From NCBI GenBank assembly GCA_024742735.1, contig JANSXV010000002.1:1-64000 (forward strand): a stretch of DNA of 64,000 nt. Direction: 5' to 3'. The position numbers and the translations under genes were made by a program. This document shows positions 50,659 through 59,790 of the stretch, in pieces. The first letter of the stretch is position 1, and the number at the start of each line of letters is the position of its first letter. The notes under the pieces were generated by a model. The model searched no databases. It was not told the DNA's origin and saw only the letters and a program-made list of their open reading frames with translations. Source of the DNA: Alphaproteobacteria bacterium (GTDB lineage Bacteria; Pseudomonadota; Alphaproteobacteria; Caulobacterales; Maricaulaceae).

Positions 50659-52587
50659 ATGAGCAAGGTAATCGGCATCGACCTCGGCACGACGAACTCG
50701 TGCGTGGCCGTCATGGACGGCAAGACCTCCAAGGTCATCGAGAATTCCGAAGGCATGCGGACGACCCCGTCCGTGGTCGCCTTCACCGAAGACGGCGAGC
50801 GCCTGATCGGCCAGCCCGCCAAGCGTCAGGCCGTCACCAATCCTGACCACACCTTCTTCGCCATCAAGCGCCTGATCGGCCGGACCATGAGTGATCCGAC
50901 CGTGAAGAAGGACAAGGACATGGTGCCCTACGCCATCGTGGATGGCGGCAATGGCGACGCCTGGGTCCAGGGCCGCGACAAGAAGTACGCCCCGTCCGAA
51001 ATCTCCGCCTTCATCCTGCAGAAGATGAAGGAAACCGCTGAAAGCTATCTCGGCGAAAAGGTCGAGAAGGCCGTCATCACGGTTCCTGCCTATTTCAACG
51101 ACGCCCAGCGTCAGGCCACCAAGGACGCCGGCAAGATCGCCGGGCTTGAAGTGCTGCGCATCATCAACGAACCCACCGCGGCCGCGCTGGCCTATGGCCT
51201 GGACAAGGGCGACAGCCGCACCATCGCGGTCTACGACCTGGGCGGCGGCACGTTCGACGTCTCGATCCTGGAGATCGGCGACGGCGTGTTCGAGGTGAAG
51301 GCCACCAACGGCGACACCTTCCTGGGCGGTGAAGACTTCGACCTGCGCATCGTCGACTATCTCGCCGACGAGTTCAAAAAGGAGCAGGGCATCGACCTGC
51401 GCCAGGACAAGATGGCGCTCCAGCGCCTGAAGGAAGAGGCCGAGAAGGCCAAGAAGGAGCTTTCGAGCGCCTCGTCCTATGAAGTGAACCTGCCCTTCAT
51501 CACTGCCGACGCGTCGGGCCCCAAGCACATGAACATGAAGCTGTCCCGCGCCAAGCTGGAAAGCCTCGTGGAGGATCTGGTCAAGCGCACCATCGATCCG
51601 TGCAAGGCGGCCCTGAAGGACGCCGGTCTGTCGGCTTCCGACATCGACGACGTGGTGCTGGTTGGCGGAATGACCCGCATGCCCAAGGTCCAGGAAGCCG
51701 TGAAAGGCTTCTTCGGCAAGGAGCCGCACAAGGGCGTGAACCCCGATGAGGTCGTCGCCATGGGCGCGGCCATCCAGGCCGGCGTGCTGCAGGGCGATGT
51801 GAAGGACGTGCTGCTGCTGGACGTGACCCCGCTGAGCTTGGGCATCGAGACGCTCGGCGGCGTGTTCACCCGCCTGATCGACCGCAACACCACCATCCCG
51901 ACCAAGAAGTCCCAGACCTTCTCCACCGCCGACGACAACCAGTCGGCCGTGACGATCCGGGTCTTCCAGGGTGAGCGGGAAATGGCGGCGGACAACAAGC
52001 TGCTGGGCCAGTTCGATCTGGTCGGCATTCCGCCCGCCCCGCGCGGCGTTCCGCAGATCGAGGTCACCTTCGACATTGACGCCAATGGCCTTGTAAACGT
52101 GTCGGCGAAGGACCAGGCCACCGGCAAGGAGCAGGCGATCCGCATTCAGGCCTCCGGCGGTCTATCCGACGACGAGATCGAGAAGATGGTCAAGGACGCC
52201 GAAACCAACGCGGAAGCCGACAAGAAGCGCCGCGCACTGGTCGATGCGAAGAACACCGCTGAAGCCCTCGCCCATCAGGCGACGGCCCAGCTCGGCGAGT
52301 TCGGCGACAAGATCAGCCCGGCCGACAAGGAAGCCGTCGAAGCCGCGGTGAAAGAAGTCGAAGAGGTCAAGGATGGCGAGGATCTGGAAGCCATCCAGCA
52401 GAAGACCGCTGCGCTTCAGCAAGCCATGATGAAGCTGGGCGAAGCCATGTACTCCGCCCAGCAGGCGGGCGCCGAAGCTGAAGGCGGGTCGTCTGACGGA
52501 GCCTCCAGTGACGAGGACGTCGTCGATGCGGAATTCACCGAGGTGAAGGACGATGACGGCGACAATGACGAGAAGAAGAGCGCTTAA
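50659..52587 (+). CDS. dnaK: Chaperone DnaK (Hsp70)
   Basis: This 642-residue Hsp70 starts [21 protein letters not shown] (key [10 protein letters not shown]). ATPase phosphate loops are [11 protein letters not shown] and [10 protein letters not shown]. The substrate domain and the lid end with a conserved acidic [13 protein letters not shown] 50659 follows AAGGAGA. No CIRCE is visible upstream; a dyad CTTCACG, four bases, CGTGAAG lies at about 50502-50519. dnaJ follows after a hairpin. Confidence 0.98.
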   Translation: MSKVIGIDLGTTNSCVAVMDGKTSKVIENSEGMRTTPSVVAFTEDGERLIGQPAKRQAVTNPDHTFFAIKRLIGRTMSDPTVKKDKDMVPYAIVDGGNGDAWVQGRDKKYAPSEISAFILQKMKETAESYLGEKVEKAVITVPAYFNDAQRQATKDAGKIAGLEVLRIINEPTAAALAYGLDKGDSRTIAVYDLGGGTFDVSILEIGDGVFEVKATNGDTFLGGEDFDLRIVDYLADEFKKEQGIDLRQDKMALQRLKEEAEKAKKELSSASSYEVNLPFITADASGPKHMNMKLSRAKLESLVEDLVKRTIDPCKAALKDAGLSASDIDDVVLVGGMTRMPKVQEAVKGFFGKEPHKGVNPDEVVAMGAAIQAGVLQGDVKDVLLLDVTPLSLGIETLGGVFTRLIDRNTTIPTKKSQTFSTADDNQSAVTIRVFQGEREMAADNKLLGQFDLVGIPPAPRGVPQIEVTFDIDANGLVNVSAKDQATGKEQAIRIQASGGLSDDEIEKMVKDAETNAEADKKRRALVDAKNTAEALAHQATAQLGEFGDKISPADKEAVEAAVKEVEEVKDGEDLEAIQQKTAALQQAMMKLGEAMYSAQQAGAEAEGGSSDGASSDEDVVDAEFTEVKDDDGDNDEKKSA

Positions 52588-52614
52588 GGGCGTCTAGCCC
52601 TGGCGCAACCGACG

Positions 52615-52650
52615 CGGCCCCGTCCCGAGCCTTTGGGGCGGGGCCGTTTC
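52615..52650 (+). terminator. Hairpin between dnaK and dnaJ
   Basis: CGGCCCCGTCCC and GGGGCGGGGCCG form a 12-bp GC stem with one G-U pair and an eight-base loop, followed only by TTTC. It may attenuate or process the dnaK-dnaJ transcript and lower dnaJ expression. Confidence 0.6.
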
Positions 52651-52688
52651 GCTTCTGACACTCTCGATCCGGCTACGGCGAAATCATA

Positions 52689-53879
52689 ATGAGCAAGCGC
52701 GACTATTACGAAGTTCTGGGCGTGGACAAGACCGCGGACGCGAAGGCGATCAAGAGCGCCTATCGCAAGCTCGCGATGAAATACCACCCCGACCAGAACC
52801 CCGACGACGCCGAGGCGGAGGCCAAGTTCAAGGAGGTCGGCGAGGCCTATTCGGTCCTGTCCGACGCCCAGAAGCGCGCCGCCTATGACCGCATGGGGCA
52901 CGCCGCCTTCCAGAATGGCGGCGGCGCAGGCGGAGGCGGGCCGTTCGGCGGCGGGTCAGCGGCGGATTTCGCGGACATTTTCGAGCAGGTCTTCGGCGAC
53001 GCCTTCGGCATGGGCCGGGGCGGCGGGCGCGGCCGTCGCAGCGGTCCCTCGCGCGGCTCCGATCTTCGTTATGACATGGAGATCACCCTCGATGAATCCT
53101 TCCACGGCAAGGATTGCGAGATTCGCATCCCCACCACGCTGACCTGCGAGCGCTGCGACGGCGACGGCGCCGAGCCGGGCACTGGGGTGACCACCTGCGA
53201 CACCTGCCATGGCGCGGGGCGGATCCGGCGCCAGCAGGGCTTCTTCACCATGGAGCAGACCTGTCCGACCTGCGGCGGACGCGGCCAGTACGTCGAGACG
53301 CCCTGTCAGGAGTGCGACGGCGTAGGCCGGGTGCGCAAGATGCGCGACCTGCGCGTCCAGATCCCGCCCGGCGTCGAGGACGGCATGCGCATCCGTCTGG
53401 CTGGTGAAGGCGAAGCGGGCGCAAGGGGCGGGCCGCGCGGCGACCTCTACATCTTCGTGTCGGTGAAACCCCACGACATCTTCGAGCGCGACGGGCCAAA
53501 CCTGTATTGCCGTGCGCCGGTGCCCATGACCACGGCGGCGCTGGGCGGGGAGATCGACGCGCCGACCATCGACGGCGGCAAGGTCCAGATCAAGATTCCA
53601 GCCGGCTCCCAGACCGGAGAACGCATGCGCCTGCGTCAGAAGGGCATGCCCAGGATCAATGGCGGCGGCGCTCGAGGCGAGATGTATGTCGAGCTGTTCG
53701 TGGAGACCCCGCGCAAGCTGACCGAGCGCCAGCGTGAGCTTCTGGAGGAGTTCTGCGAAATCTCCGGCGACGGCTGCAACCCGGAAAGCGAAGGCTTTTT
53801 CCGCAAGGTCCGCCGCTTCTGGGATGACGTCACCGGCGAGGATGACGACCACGGCGCCGGGCGGCGGTCCGGAGCCTAG
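52689..53879 (+). CDS. dnaJ: Chaperone DnaJ (Hsp40)
   Basis: This 396-residue class I J-protein has a J domain with HPD in KYHPDQNP, then a Gly/Phe-rich linker. Four CxxCxGxG zinc motifs follow ([32 protein letters not shown]). The C-terminal substrate domains are complete. It stimulates DnaK ATPase. The order dnaK-dnaJ-dapB matches other alphaproteobacteria. Confidence 0.98.
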   Translation: MSKRDYYEVLGVDKTADAKAIKSAYRKLAMKYHPDQNPDDAEAEAKFKEVGEAYSVLSDAQKRAAYDRMGHAAFQNGGGAGGGGPFGGGSAADFADIFEQVFGDAFGMGRGGGRGRRSGPSRGSDLRYDMEITLDESFHGKDCEIRIPTTLTCERCDGDGAEPGTGVTTCDTCHGAGRIRRQQGFFTMEQTCPTCGGRGQYVETPCQECDGVGRVRKMRDLRVQIPPGVEDGMRIRLAGEGEAGARGGPRGDLYIFVSVKPHDIFERDGPNLYCRAPVPMTTAALGGEIDAPTIDGGKVQIKIPAGSQTGERMRLRQKGMPRINGGGARGEMYVELFVETPRKLTERQRELLEEFCEISGDGCNPESEGFFRKVRRFWDDVTGEDDDHGAGRRSGA

Positions 53880-53947
53880 CGCGCCTTTAGGTCCTTGTTC
53901 ACCATGACGGCGGCTTACTGGATGACAGACTTCCGCCGTGTGAGCGC

Positions 53948-54766
53948 ATGATGACCGACATCCAACTCAAAGCCAGCATAGCCGGGGCGTCTGGGCGCCT
54001 TGGCCGGGCGATCGCAGCCGAGCTGATCCGGCGGTCCGACACGGCGTTGACCGGCGCCATGGTCGGCGCCGACAGCGTCCATCTCGGGGCCGATATCGGC
54101 GAGCTCGCCGGGCTGCCCTGGTGCGGCGTCACTGCAGTGGTGTCCCTTGAGGAGGCGTGTGCGGGATCAGACGTCCTGATCGACGCGTCAGCCCCCCACG
54201 TCACCGCGGCGATCGCGACACGCCTGGCGGAAACAGGCGGGACGGCCTTCGTGACCGGGGTGACCGGGTTGTCTGAAGACCAGCAGGCTGCGGTGCAAGC
54301 CGCCGCCTCTGCGATCCCGGTGCTCCAGGCCAGCAATTTTTCCCTTGGTGTCGCAGTTCTGGAGCGCCTGGTGGCCGAGGCAGCGCGGGCGCTCGCCGAC
54401 ACCGAATTCGATCTGGAGATCAGCGAGACCCATCATCGAGGCAAGGCGGATTCCCCCTCCGGCACCGCCTTGAGCCTCGGGCGCGCAGCGGCCGCGGCGC
54501 GCGGAGTTGCGCTTGATGATGTTGCGGCTTTTGAGCGGCCGCGCACTGGCGCGCGGCGCCCGGTGGGCGAGATCGGCTTTTCCGCTGTGCGCGGCGGCGG
54601 CGTTGTGGGCGAACACGAGGCGCGCTTCCTGTCACGCTTTGAGGAACTGACCGTCAGCCATCGCGCCTTTGACCGCCACATCTTCGCCCGCGGCGCCGTC
54701 GAAGCTGCGCTGTGGATCAAGGGCAAGCCGGCTGGTCTCTACACGATGCAGGATGTCATCGGGTGA
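53948..54766 (+). CDS. dapB: 4-hydroxy-tetrahydrodipicolinate reductase
   Basis: This 272-residue DapB reduces hydroxy-tetrahydrodipicolinate in lysine and diaminopimelate synthesis. It has the dinucleotide motif IAGASGRLGRAIA, with Leu where Met is usual. The catalytic ETHHRGKADSPSGTAL (His-His and Lys) is present, as are GEIGFSAVRGGGVVGEH and ALWIKGKPAGLYTMQDV. Two adjacent ATGs are possible. The stop overlaps the next start (GTGA). Confidence 0.95.
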   Translation: MMTDIQLKASIAGASGRLGRAIAAELIRRSDTALTGAMVGADSVHLGADIGELAGLPWCGVTAVVSLEEACAGSDVLIDASAPHVTAAIATRLAETGGTAFVTGVTGLSEDQQAAVQAAASAIPVLQASNFSLGVAVLERLVAEAARALADTEFDLEISETHHRGKADSPSGTALSLGRAAAAARGVALDDVAAFERPRTGARRPVGEIGFSAVRGGGVVGEHEARFLSRFEELTVSHRAFDRHIFARGAVEAALWIKGKPAGLYTMQDVIG

Positions 54767-55791
54767 CGCCGGCGGCGCCCGTTCGAAACGAGGGCCGGCG
54801 GGCCCTGTTCGAGACCCGGCTTTACGCCGCCTTTCCCCTGCCGCAGGCGGTGGCGACTGTCCTGATCGCGGCCGTCTTCTTTGGCGCCTATGCCGGCCTG
54901 AGCTACGGGCACGGCCGGCCGGTCCTGGAAGCGAGCGGGCTGACCGTGAACGCCCAGATCGCATTGATCATGAGCCTTCTACTGGCCACGGCGCTCGACC
55001 TGCCCGAACGCGCGCGGCGCATCTGGCTGCACGAGGCCGACGCCCTCAGAGCCACGCTGGAGCCGGCCGGCTCCTCGATTGTCGACGGGCTCGGTGTCGG
55101 CCAGCCCGCGCACAGTGCGGCGGCGAACTGGTTGTGGTTTGCGGGCGGGGCGGTCGTCGGGATGGGGTTCAACGCGCTGATGGTTTCAGGCTCCGGTGAA
55201 GACGTTCTCGCCTATATCGCCTCACCGGGGCTCTGGCCGCTTGTCGTGGCGCCCCTGCTGTTCGGGCTGGGCGGGCGGGCGATCCGGCTGATGACCGAGG
55301 ACGATCGCACCATCTCATCCATGGTGGCCGATCACCTGATCGTGGACTTCGCCGATCTGGAGCGGCTGCATGTCTATGGCCGGGTCGGTCTGCGCAGCGG
55401 GCTGATCTGGCTGATCATGGCCGGTCTGGTGCTGGCTTTCCTCGCCGTCCAGGCCTCCGTCAGCGCTTCTGCGATTTCATTCTGCCTGGCCATCGCGGCC
55501 GCGCTCTGGTCCATGCTGACCCTTACGCGGCCTGTCGCCGCGAAGGTGGAGGCGGCCAAAGGCGCAGCCTTGCTTGAAGTCCGGCGCGATATCGTCAGGG
55601 TTCACAACGATGGCGGCGCGCCGCAAGGGCGCCTCGCCGATCTGGTGTCGTATGAGAGCTGGCTGGAGAGACGGCCCATCTGGCCGGTGTCCGCGCCGGT
55701 GACCCGGCGCTTCGCCCTCTACGGGCTTATCCCGGTGCTCGCCTGGTTCGGGGCGGCGGCGGCCGAGCTGGTGCTCGACGCCCTGGCCTGA
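54763..55791 (+). CDS. Polytopic membrane protein of unknown function
   Basis: This 342-residue protein begins at GTG 54763 within the dapB stop, so it is translationally coupled. About six hydrophobic segments are predicted: near 25-45, 60-75, 120-140, 160-180, 215-245 and 320-340. The central loop (RAIRLMTEDDRTISSMVADHLIVDFADLERLHVYGR region) is charged. I recognise no family. Context offers no function beyond co-expression with dapB. Confidence 0.65.
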   Translation: MTPAAPVRNEGRRALFETRLYAAFPLPQAVATVLIAAVFFGAYAGLSYGHGRPVLEASGLTVNAQIALIMSLLLATALDLPERARRIWLHEADALRATLEPAGSSIVDGLGVGQPAHSAAANWLWFAGGAVVGMGFNALMVSGSGEDVLAYIASPGLWPLVVAPLLFGLGGRAIRLMTEDDRTISSMVADHLIVDFADLERLHVYGRVGLRSGLIWLIMAGLVLAFLAVQASVSASAISFCLAIAAALWSMLTLTRPVAAKVEAAKGAALLEVRRDIVRVHNDGGAPQGRLADLVSYESWLERRPIWPVSAPVTRRFALYGLIPVLAWFGAAAAELVLDALA

Positions 55792-55798
55792 GCCAGCC

Positions 55799-56110
55799 TC
55801 AGGCCGCGCCGAACAGCTCGAGCTGGCGATCATTCGCCGGGGATGGACGCATCTGGAAAGGGCGGCGCGACAGGGTCCGCTTGGGCGCCGGCGCCACGAC
55901 CGCATCGCTGGTTTCGATCGTCAGGCCCAGATCGCGCGCCTTGGTGCGGATCGCCGCATCGGGACGCCCGAGCTTCAGGCTGATCAGACGCAGGGGCGCG
56001 CCACGCCGCGCCAGATCGCGCAATTGCTTGATCTCATCGCCGCGCCAGCGCTTGCCCGCATTACGGGAATAGCCGGCCGAGGCCTGGGTTGAGGAGTTTG
56101 CGTTTTGCAT
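55799..56110 (-). CDS. Small protein with a Myb/SANT-like or GcrA-like helix domain
   Basis: In this 103-residue protein, residues 15-55 (KRWRGDEIKQLRDLARRGAPLRLISLKLGRPDAAIRTKARDLGL) have the pattern W..DE...L..L...G.....I...LGR...AI..KA..LGL. Myb-like SANT domains and the N-terminal HTH of GcrA share this pattern. A basic tail follows. Probably DNA-binding. A perfect DnaA box lies 39 bases upstream of its start. Confidence 0.65.
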   Translation of the reverse strand: MQNANSSTQASAGYSRNAGKRWRGDEIKQLRDLARRGAPLRLISLKLGRPDAAIRTKARDLGLTIETSDAVVAPAPKRTLSRRPFQMRPSPANDRQLELFGAA

Positions 56111-56148
56111 GGTCACCTCCGATCGTTGATGAGAACGTAGTGTGAACA

Positions 56149-56279
56149 TGTGGATAAGTCAAGCGATGTTCTTTCTATGTTCTGGTTTGCGGCCTGACAC
56201 GAAAAGACCCGCGTCCTCCCGGGCGCGGGTCCTTTCGATCCATCGCTGTGGATCAGCTCCTGTGAATAGCGGGGATAAC
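56149..56279. promoter_or_regulatory. Cluster of DnaA-box-like sites
   Basis: TGTGGATAA (56149-56157) is an exact reverse complement of the DnaA box TTATCCACA. In the same orientation follow TGTGGATCA (56247-56255, the G-box type of Caulobacter oriC), TGTGAATAG (56261-56269) and CGGGGATAA (56270-56278, 7 of 9). It lies in the promoter of the small HTH-like gene and behind gloA. Control by DnaA or titration of DnaA is plausible; an origin is not established. Confidence 0.45.
56202..56234 (-). terminator. Rho-independent terminator of gloA
   Basis: On the minus strand GGACCCGCG and CGCGGGTC form a stem followed by TTTTC, about 50 bases after the gloA stop. Confidence 0.75.
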
Positions 56280-56284
56280 CGGGC

Positions 56285-56752
56285 TTACCAGCTGCCGGTG
56301 TTCTCCATGCTGGCCCAGGGCTCCATGGGCTCAAGCGGGTCACCGGACTGGAGGAACTCCATGGACACTCCGTCCGGGGATTTCACGAACGCCATGCGGC
56401 CGTCGCGCGGCGGGCGCAGGATCGGGTAGCCCATGCCCTGGAGCCGCGCGCACAGGGCGTAGATATCGGCCACACGCCAGGCCAGATGTCCGAAATTGCG
56501 GCCGCCGTCATAGTCCTGCGGATCCCAGTTATGGGTCAGCTCGACCATGGGCAGGCCCGTCGGCAAGGGGCCTTCGAAGCCCTCCTTCAGCCCGGCCCGC
56601 AACAGATCATCGGGGCTGGCCAGAAAGATCAGGGTGAAGCGCCCCGCCTCGCTGTCGCGGCGGCGCACTTCGACGAGCCCCATGCCTTCGCAGAAGAAGC
56701 GCAGAGACTCCTCCACGTCCGTAATGCGCAGCATGGCGTGCAGATAGTCCAT
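56285..56752 (-). CDS. gloA: Lactoylglutathione lyase (glyoxalase I)
   Basis: This 155-residue metal-dependent VOC-fold enzyme converts the methylglyoxal-glutathione hemithioacetal to lactoylglutathione. Metal ligands fit His5 in MDYLHAMLRI, Glu in MVELTHNW, His in NFGHLAWRV and Glu in VSMEFLQ. WDPQDYDGGRNFGHLA is the GloA signature. ATG 56752 gives a conventional start. A terminator follows. Confidence 0.93.
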   Translation of the reverse strand: MDYLHAMLRITDVEESLRFFCEGMGLVEVRRRDSEAGRFTLIFLASPDDLLRAGLKEGFEGPLPTGLPMVELTHNWDPQDYDGGRNFGHLAWRVADIYALCARLQGMGYPILRPPRDGRMAFVKSPDGVSMEFLQSGDPLEPMEPWASMENTGSW

Positions 56753-56800
56753 GACGGTCTCCGTCGGGGTTGCTGGTCTCAAAATCGGTGAAATCGGGGA

Positions 56801-57355
56801 TCAGGCGTCGCTGTCCTGCGGATCCGGCCTCGCCCGGCGCGCCCACTTGGGGCGGCGGCGCCAGCCCGTGTCCTCGGGCAGCGGTTCTCCGCGCGCGCGC
56901 GCCAGGGCATGGTTGAAGGGTTCCGGTGTGCGCACATGATGCTGGCGTGCAAAGAAGGCCGCGACCAGGGCCCAGATCAGAACCAGACCGAAAAACAGCA
57001 CGAACATATAGACATAGCCCGTCGTGCCGCCCCAGTCCGGCGCCCCGCCGGCGCGCCAGATCACCTCATAGACCGCCGGCACGGCGATCAGGGCGACCGG
57101 GCTGACCGCCAGCACCGCCGCTGAGCCGCCGGACCCATAGAGCGCCCAGCGCGGCTGGAAGCTTCGCACATAGATCGACACGAATTCCGGCTCGGAAACG
57201 CCGCTGACCGTCGCCGGCTTGCCCGTGACACGGGCGGCGTACTCCTCGCGCGCTTCCGCCTTCAGGGCGTTCGCCTTGATCGCCCACCATACAAGGGTGG
57301 CCAGGCTGAAGAGGGCCACGAGGGCGATGCTGGAATAGAGGCTCGCATAGAACAT
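56801..57355 (-). CDS. Membrane protein of unknown function
   Basis: This 184-residue protein has three hydrophobic segments: about 5-25 (IALVALFSLATLVWWAI), 77-97 (AVLAVSPVALIAVPAVYEVI) and 115-140 (VYMFVLFFGLVLIWALVAAFF). The C-terminus is basic and Pro/Arg rich. No family is recognised. It lies between gloA and the AraC-Ogt gene on the same strand. Confidence 0.65.
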   Translation of the reverse strand: MFYASLYSSIALVALFSLATLVWWAIKANALKAEAREEYAARVTGKPATVSGVSEPEFVSIYVRSFQPRWALYGSGGSAAVLAVSPVALIAVPAVYEVIWRAGGAPDWGGTTGYVYMFVLFFGLVLIWALVAAFFARQHHVRTPEPFNHALARARGEPLPEDTGWRRRPKWARRARPDPQDSDA

Positions 57356-57365
57356 GGGCCCTGAT

Positions 57366-58226
57366 TTAACGCGTCGCGGCCTCGTAGGCGAGCATGGCGC
57401 GCTTGCGCGGCACACCCCAGTGATATCCGGTCAGACGTCCATCACTGGACAGCACGCGGTGACACGGGATCAGCCAGCTCACCGGATTGGCCCCCACCGC
57501 AGCGCCCACGGCGCGGCTGGCCTTCTGAGTGCACACCTCGCGGGCGATGTCGGCATAGCTGACGGTATGACCGGACGGAATGCGAAGCAGCGCCCGCCAG
57601 ACCTGCCGCCGCCAGGGCGTGCCATAGAGCGCGAGTGGAATCGCAGCTTCCCCCGGCGCGGCTTCGAAGATGCGCGACGCGAAGTCGGCTGCGGCGGCGT
57701 CATCGCGCGTCAGCCGCGCCTGGGGGAAACGCGCGGCGAGATCGGCCAGCGCTTCGTCCTCTTCGCCGGGATCCGCGAACGCCAGCGCCGACAGTCCGCG
57801 CGGGGCGATCAGGAACACGCCTGTTCCGAACGGCGTCGGCGCCTGGCCCCACCGCATCACCAGCTCCGCGCCGCCCGCTTTCACCGCACCCGGCGTGGCG
57901 GCCTCCTCCGCGATGAAAACGTCATGGAGGCGCGATGGGCCGGACAGGCCGCTTTCCAGAGCGGCGTCGAGCACGCTGGCGCCGTCGACCAGCAGCTTTC
58001 GCGCGCTGGCGTGGGTCAGCGCCTGAACGAACTTCTTCGGGCTGGTTCCGACCCACCGGGTGAAGACCCGCTGGAAGTGGTGGGGCGATAGGCCGGCGGC
58101 CCGCGAGGCGGCGTCGAGATCAGGCTGCTCGCGCCAGTGCTCGCTCAGATAATCCAGCGCTGCGGTGACGCGCGGATAGTCCGAGGCCCGCTGGGCGATG
58201 AGGGAGGGGGCGGTTGAGGTGTCCAT
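57366..58226 (-). CDS. AraC-domain and O6-alkylguanine-DNA methyltransferase fusion (Ada-like)
   Basis: In this 286-residue protein the N-terminal AraC-type HTH (HWREQPDLDAASRAAGLSPHHFQRVFTRWVG pattern) joins a middle RNase-H-like domain and a C-terminal Ogt domain. The suicide cysteine is in PVSWLIPCHRVLSSDG. The N-terminal zinc domain of E. coli Ada, which repairs phosphotriesters and triggers activation, is absent. This shortened form is common in proteobacteria. It should repair O6-methylguanine; regulatory activity is uncertain. Confidence 0.9.
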   Translation of the reverse strand: MDTSTAPSLIAQRASDYPRVTAALDYLSEHWREQPDLDAASRAAGLSPHHFQRVFTRWVGTSPKKFVQALTHASARKLLVDGASVLDAALESGLSGPSRLHDVFIAEEAATPGAVKAGGAELVMRWGQAPTPFGTGVFLIAPRGLSALAFADPGEEDEALADLAARFPQARLTRDDAAAADFASRIFEAAPGEAAIPLALYGTPWRRQVWRALLRIPSGHTVSYADIAREVCTQKASRAVGAAVGANPVSWLIPCHRVLSSDGRLTGYHWGVPRKRAMLAYEAATR

Positions 58227-58253
58227 GGCCGCAAGCCTTGCCCGAGCCTCGCC

Positions 58254-58817
58254 TTAAGCGCCACCCGGTTCTTGCGCAGACTCGAAGTCGCGATGCTTCA
58301 ACGCCTTCTGGACCGCGGCGTGCACTGCTTCGGCCAGGGCCTCGCGCTCCTTCGGCGACAGCATGGACCCGATGATCAGGTGCTTGCCGGCATGGGCCAG
58401 ACGCGTCTGCACATCCGGCTCGCCGCGCCCGACAATCTCCACCCGGGTGAAGGCGGCGGGTATGCGAAACGCCGTCTGGTGGCCGAACGGGCTGCGGCGC
58501 GCCACCCGGATCTCCTGGGGCGTGACCTGGATCGTCTCCAGCCGCCGGCCCTCGCGATAGGAGAAGCGGAAAGCGAGCCAGACCAGCAGCACATCCAGCC
58601 CGAAGAACCCGATCACCGGCCAGGCGCCCATGAGCATGAAGGCGATTCCGGCGGTGAAGCTCATGAGCCCGAGCGCGATCATCAACGCCAGGAAACCGGG
58701 ATTGGGCAGGGAGCGGTTCGGACGCACCTCGGCGTCGAAATACAGCTTCTCCGCCCCGTCCAGCGGCGGCGCGTTCGGGTCGGCGGGCCAGGTCTCGTAA
58801 AGGCTGCGGCGTTCCAT
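58254..58817 (-). CDS. DUF2244 family membrane protein
   Basis: This 187-residue protein begins with a polar N-terminus ending EVRPNRSLPNPGF, the typical DUF2244 opening. Two adjacent transmembrane helices follow (about 42-62 and 66-86). A cytosolic beta domain comes next (FSYREGRRLETIQVTPQEI to HLIIGSMLSPKEREALAEA). In relatives DUF2244 genes often lie near cytochrome oxidase genes. No function is assigned. Confidence 0.87.
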   Translation of the reverse strand: MERRSLYETWPADPNAPPLDGAEKLYFDAEVRPNRSLPNPGFLALMIALGLMSFTAGIAFMLMGAWPVIGFFGLDVLLVWLAFRFSYREGRRLETIQVTPQEIRVARRSPFGHQTAFRIPAAFTRVEIVGRGEPDVQTRLAHAGKHLIIGSMLSPKEREALAEAVHAAVQKALKHRDFESAQEPGGA

Positions 58818-58844
58818 GGCGGACAGATTAGATCGCGACGGCCC

Positions 58845-59642
58845 TCAAGCGAACACCGTGACCATCTGCCGCCCCTTCACCAGACAGCGCCCGTCGGAGC
58901 TCCAGATCGTCATGGCCTGGCTGGAATAGCCATCGCGCGCATGGTCGGCGGTGGACTCCAGCAGGTACCAGCCGTCGGACGTGCCCAGATCATCGTCGAG
59001 CATGTCGACCATCCAGGTCATGCTCGACAGGGGCGCGAAATCGCCCATGGCCGTCGTGACCGCCGGCGGAAGCGCGTCGGCGAGACACAGCAGCGCCTCG
59101 ATCCCGGAGCGCGAGGCGGGATCCTTGTGCCGCGTCCACAGGCGCAGCGGCGGGAAGGCCGCGTCGCCGGAGAAGGGCGGGGTCCCGCCCGCCGCTGGAT
59201 AGAGCTGGAAGTTCGCAGTGAATTGCGGGGCTCCATTGGGAAAATCCAGACCGTCCGCGTCCGCCGGCGGCGCCGTCACGCCGTCCGGCAGTCCGGCCGG
59301 CTTCAGCGCCAGCGCGCTCGGGCGCGGTGCGGCGAAGGTGAAGATCGCTTCGGTCCCGATCCCGGCCTCCCCGGTCAGGCGGGTGCGCACGCTGGCCGCC
59401 GTCTTGCCGGACCGCAGCGGTTCAGCGGCAATGTCCACAGCGCCGGCGGCCGGGCCCACGAAGCCGATCAGCGCGCTGCGCAGCGGCTTATCATCAGCCA
59501 GCGTCGCCCGGGCGGCGCTCAGGCTCAGCGCCGTGCTCATCCCGCCATAGGCCGTTCGCCCCTGTTTCCAGGCATCCGGAATGTCCGCGCGCAAACCGGC
59601 GCCGGTCCGCTCGACAGCGTTCAGGAAGGCGGCGAAGCTCAT
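58845..59642 (-). CDS. TesB-like acyl-CoA thioesterase (double hotdog)
   Basis: This 265-residue protein has two hotdog halves. The first contains GRTAYGGMSTALSLSAA with FVGPAAGAVDI; the second contains the DADGLDFPNG linker, TWMVDMLDDDL and WYLLESTADHARDGYSSQAM, matching acyl-CoA thioesterase II relatives. ATG 59642 begins the family-like sequence. A dyad at 59665-59681 stands 23 bases upstream and matches the operator of the monooxygenase at 2151. Common control in acyl or ketone metabolism is inferred. Confidence 0.88.
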   Translation of the reverse strand: MSFAAFLNAVERTGAGLRADIPDAWKQGRTAYGGMSTALSLSAARATLADDKPLRSALIGFVGPAAGAVDIAAEPLRSGKTAASVRTRLTGEAGIGTEAIFTFAAPRPSALALKPAGLPDGVTAPPADADGLDFPNGAPQFTANFQLYPAAGGTPPFSGDAAFPPLRLWTRHKDPASRSGIEALLCLADALPPAVTTAMGDFAPLSSMTWMVDMLDDDLGTSDGWYLLESTADHARDGYSSQAMTIWSSDGRCLVKGRQMVTVFA

Positions 59643-59664
59643 GGTGGACCCCTTTCGGCAGCTA

Positions 59665-59681
59665 AGTGAACGCCGTTCACT
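59665..59681. promoter_or_regulatory. Palindrome upstream of the thioesterase gene (shared TetR-type operator candidate)
   Basis: AGTGAAC, three bases (GCC), GTTCACT is a perfect dyad. The same core, with G as first spacer base, stands before the monooxygenase at 2086-2106. Position 23 bases before the start codon would block transcription initiation. Confidence 0.6.
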
Positions 59682-59790
59682 GACGGCGTCGGAGGTAGGG
59701 GTTCCCGATCCCGACGGCAAGCTGCATCCTGCACGCCAGATGAACGCGCCGGCCTTTCTCACGCCCCATTGAACCGCTACCTGTCCCACC

